Position numbers and translations under genes: made by a program. Of a stretch of DNA of 42,987 nt, positions 40,885-42,987 are shown in pieces. The notes below the pieces were generated by a model, which was not told the DNA's origin, did not search any database, and saw only the letters and a list, made by a program, of their open reading frames with translations. The DNA is from an uncultured Collinsella sp. (lineage in GTDB: Bacteria > Actinomycetota > Coriobacteriia > Coriobacteriales > Coriobacteriaceae): contig CAKUBM010000017.1 of assembly GCA_934643145.1 (NCBI GenBank), positions 1-42,987 of the forward strand, written 5' to 3'. Positions within the stretch are counted from its first letter, which is position 1. Every line of letters starts with the position of its first letter.

Positions 40885-42155
40885 TGACACAGACCACGAA
40901 CACCGCTGCTACCACGCTCGAGCAGGTTAATGCGATGCCTGCTGCCACTTGGGGTTGGCTCAAGATGAACCAGACCAAGCTCGAGCTCTCGGACGAGCTT
41001 GCCGCCGCTCCCGCCGAGGCCGTCGAGGTCGAGGGGCTGGACGAGCAGTTCCGCGGTGCTGCCGACACCTTCGACGCCGCCATGAACGCCATGGCCGAGC
41101 GCTTCCCCGAGCGCCGCGCCTCCGCCCCCGGTGATGCCGCCGACCGCGCCCGCATCACGCCCGAGACCGAGCTCGACGTGCCCGCCACCTCCGTCTACCA
41201 GGCCGGTGCCATTAAGCTCGAGGAGGAGCTCTCCCCCGCTGAAGCCTTCGAAACCGGCATGGGCGAGGCTGCCTACGTCTACTTGGCCGAGCACGCTACC
41301 AAGCGCATCGCCATCGATGTGCCCGCATACAAGCACGCCACGGTTGCTGTGCGCGTGAGCGGTGTCGATGCCGCCGCGGCCATCGCCGCCATCGACGTCG
41401 TCGCCCGCCCGCAGGCAACGCTCGACCTGCAGATCGCCCTGGACTCCCCCATTGCCGGCGAGGGTGTCGTGGGCTCCGTGCTGCGTGTGTGTGCCCACGA
41501 ATACGCCACCGTCAACGTGACCTGCACGCAGACACTCGACGACAGCTGGATCGCACTCGATGACACCGGCCTGTTCCTGGACGAGGGCGCGCGCGTCAAC
41601 GTGCAGCACACCGTCCTGGGTGCCGGCGCCAGCGCCACCGGCCTTGCCGGCGACCTGCTGGGCGATACCGCCAAGGTCACCATCGATACTGACTACCTGG
41701 GCGCCCGCGAGCAGGTGCGCGACTTTAACTACGAACTGCGCCACCGCGGTCGCAAGACCGAGTGCGAGATCGACGCCAACGGCGTGCTGACCGGCACGTC
41801 CAAGAAGGTCTACCGCGGCACCATCGACCTCGTGCACGGCTGCAAGGGCGCAACCGGCACCGAGCGCGAAACCGTGCTGCTGGCCAACAAGGGCGTCGAC
41901 AACAAGACCGTCCCCGTCATCCTGTGCGACGAGGACGACGTCGCCGGCAACCACGGCGCCACCATCGGTCACGTCCGCGACGAGCAGCTGTTCTACCTCG
42001 CCTGCCGCGGCCTTGACCAAAGCGCCGCCGAGGACCTGTTCATCCGCGCCAAGCTGGAGGACGCCGCGATTTCCGCCACCGACGAGCGCACCCGCGCAGC
42101 CGTCGTCCGCCTGGGCAACAACCTGATCGACAACTTTGAAGAGGAGCTCGCATGA
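40884..42155 (+). CDS. sufD: SufD, Fe-S scaffold subunit
   Basis: 423 residues from ATG 40884. The C-terminal beta-helix core has VYRGTIDLVHGCKGATGTER, then VILCDEDDVAGNHGATIGHV and LFYLACRGL, the standard SufB/SufD ending with the conserved histidine. The N-terminal 100 residues are Ala/Glu-rich. It pairs with SufB. It overlaps sufB by one base and sufS by four, so all are translationally coupled. The long upstream continuation of this frame is antisense-like noise inside sufB. Confidence 0.93.
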   Translation: MTQTTNTAATTLEQVNAMPAATWGWLKMNQTKLELSDELAAAPAEAVEVEGLDEQFRGAADTFDAAMNAMAERFPERRASAPGDAADRARITPETELDVPATSVYQAGAIKLEEELSPAEAFETGMGEAAYVYLAEHATKRIAIDVPAYKHATVAVRVSGVDAAAAIAAIDVVARPQATLDLQIALDSPIAGEGVVGSVLRVCAHEYATVNVTCTQTLDDSWIALDDTGLFLDEGARVNVQHTVLGAGASATGLAGDLLGDTAKVTIDTDYLGAREQVRDFNYELRHRGRKTECEIDANGVLTGTSKKVYRGTIDLVHGCKGATGTERETVLLANKGVDNKTVPVILCDEDDVAGNHGATIGHVRDEQLFYLACRGLDQSAAEDLFIRAKLEDAAISATDERTRAAVVRLGNNLIDNFEEELA

Positions 42156-42987
42156 TCGACACCGAGCACGTTAAATGCGATACCTGCACCGCACCGGAGC
42201 CTATGGAGCTCGACGCCAGCGACGAGGCTTCGCGCGGCTGGCCTACCGTGGACATCGAGACTAACCCCTACAAGGGCCAGTTCCCGCTGTTCCAGCAGCA
42301 TCCCGAGATCGCCTTCCTCGATAGCGCCGCCACCGCGCAGCGCCCCGCTTGTGTGCTCGACGCCGAGCGCGACTTCTACCAGCGCATGAACGCCAACCCC
42401 CTGCGTGGCCTGTACTCGCTGTCCGTCGAGGCCACCGAGGCTATCGCGAAGGTTCGCCAGCAGATCGCCGACCTTATCGGCGCCGCCCAGGCCAACGAAG
42501 TCGTCTTCACCCGCAACACGAGCGAGTCGCTCAACCTGGTCGCCAAGAGCTTTGCACCCACGGTACTCGAGCCCGGTGACGAGGTCGTCATCACCATCAT
42601 GGAGCACCACTCCAACCTGATCCCGTGGCAGCAGGTCTGCCGCGAGGCCGGCGCCAAGCTCGTCTACCTCTACCCCACCAAGACCGGCCAGCTCACCACC
42701 GAGGAGGTTCTGTCCAAGGTGGGCCCCAAGACCAAGATCTTGGCCGTGGGTCAGGTCTCTAACGTGCTGGGCGTTGAGAACCCGGTCAAGAATCTCGGCA
42801 AGCTCGTGCACAAGTACGGCGGCTATCTGGTCGTCGACGGCGCGCAGTCGCTGCCGCACATGCCGGTCGATGTGGCCGATCTGGGCGCCGACTTCTTTGC
42901 CTTTAGCGCACACAAGGCCATGGGCCCCATGGGCATCGGCGTGCTGTGGGGCAAGATGGACCTGCTCAACGCCATGCCGCCCATGCT
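42152..42987 (+). CDS. sufS: SufS cysteine desulfurase (3' end outside window)
   Basis: The first 278 residues of a class V PLP desulfurase. After a 40-residue N-terminal extension the family core begins at FLDSAATAQRPACVLDAERD, with FTRNTSESLNLVA, IMEHHSNLIPWQ, VDGAQSLPHMPVDV and the PLP lysine in FSAHKAMGPMGIGVLW. It supplies sulfur to SufBCD. The ATG overlaps the sufD stop (ATGA). The gene is cut by the window edge; sufU or a similar sulfur acceptor is expected beyond. The active-site cysteine lies outside the window. Confidence 0.93.
   Translation, partial: MIDTEHVKCDTCTAPEPMELDASDEASRGWPTVDIETNPYKGQFPLFQQHPEIAFLDSAATAQRPACVLDAERDFYQRMNANPLRGLYSLSVEATEAIAKVRQQIADLIGAAQANEVVFTRNTSESLNLVAKSFAPTVLEPGDEVVITIMEHHSNLIPWQQVCREAGAKLVYLYPTKTGQLTTEEVLSKVGPKTKILAVGQVSNVLGVENPVKNLGKLVHKYGGYLVVDGAQSLPHMPVDVADLGADFFAFSAHKAMGPMGIGVLWGKMDLLNAMPPM

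Noticed and set aside
38611..40890. 759-codon minus-strand frame opposite sufC and sufB
   Set aside because: Shadow of strongly biased sufCB codons; low-complexity Ala/Val/Gly/Asp/His composition, no motif, no ribosome site.
40734..42020. 428-codon minus-strand frame opposite sufD
   Set aside because: Same kind of shadow; composition is an antisense reading of Ala/Glu/Asp-rich SufD.

Overview
The window looks like chromosomal DNA of a high-GC, anaerobic, gut-type actinobacterium of the Coriobacteriia. Collinsella is my best guess, from recall of its surface-polysaccharide genes, its insertion sequences and its sufCBDS order; there is no rRNA here to confirm it. Host-like DNA (about 24.0-43.0 kb) is GC-rich with strong third-position G/C bias. 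The stretch from about 2.6 to 21 kb is much more AT-rich, is broken by transposon debris, and looks horizontally acquired.

Layout. (1) 1-1806, minus: 5' part of a secreted N-acetylmuramoyl-L-alanine amidase with C-terminal surface repeats. (2) 2.6-16.9 kb, all minus: a surface-polysaccharide locus. In transcription order it holds a class V aminotransferase, a cytidylyltransferase/Gfo-Idh-MocA fusion, LicD, a pile of IS debris with the tail of an interrupted gene, a GT2, a Wzx-like flippase, a LicD fragment, a GT4, a DUF2142 membrane protein, a GT2/DUF2304 pair and an acyltransferase. The proposed logic is that the aminotransferase and cytidylyltransferase make a CDP-activated small amino or polyol phosphate, LicD transfers it, the GTs build the repeat unit, and the flippase and membrane proteins export or finish it. 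(3) 17.0-24.0 kb: accessory zone with three genes I cannot identify, a DUF4869 gene, a tandem stem-loop region, a 1.49-kb IS carrying a relB/dinJ-type passenger, a perfect 54-nt palindrome, and IS21 debris. (4) 24.0-33.4 kb: host-like glycan cluster of five GT2 genes (minus), then an acyltransferase and another GT2 (plus). (5) 33.4-38.0 kb: AAA-ATPase/PD-(D/E)XK-like protein, a sortase-anchored lysozyme-like protein, and a MntA-HepT toxin-antitoxin pair. (6) 38.0-43.0 kb: an IscR-like Rrf2 regulator divergent from sufC-sufB-sufD-sufS (Fe-S cluster assembly), with a dyad-rich control region between them; sufS runs off the window.

Mobile elements. Two IS1595-like families recur. Family I (four copies, A-D) has a terminal repeat containing CAACAGTTTRGATAAYGGGT. 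Family II (two copies) has a terminal repeat beginning GGCTCTGTTRGA. All copies are broken. In two places a family II end lies only about six bases from a family I left end. One IS110 and one IS21 remnant are also present.

Most notable: the aminotransferase/cytidylyltransferase-oxidoreductase/LicD cassette, the paired 31-bp dyads before suf, the antitoxin passenger in the family II IS, and the tandem stem-loops near 20.3 kb. No tRNA, rRNA or CRISPR array was seen. All functional calls are by motif reading, without database searches.
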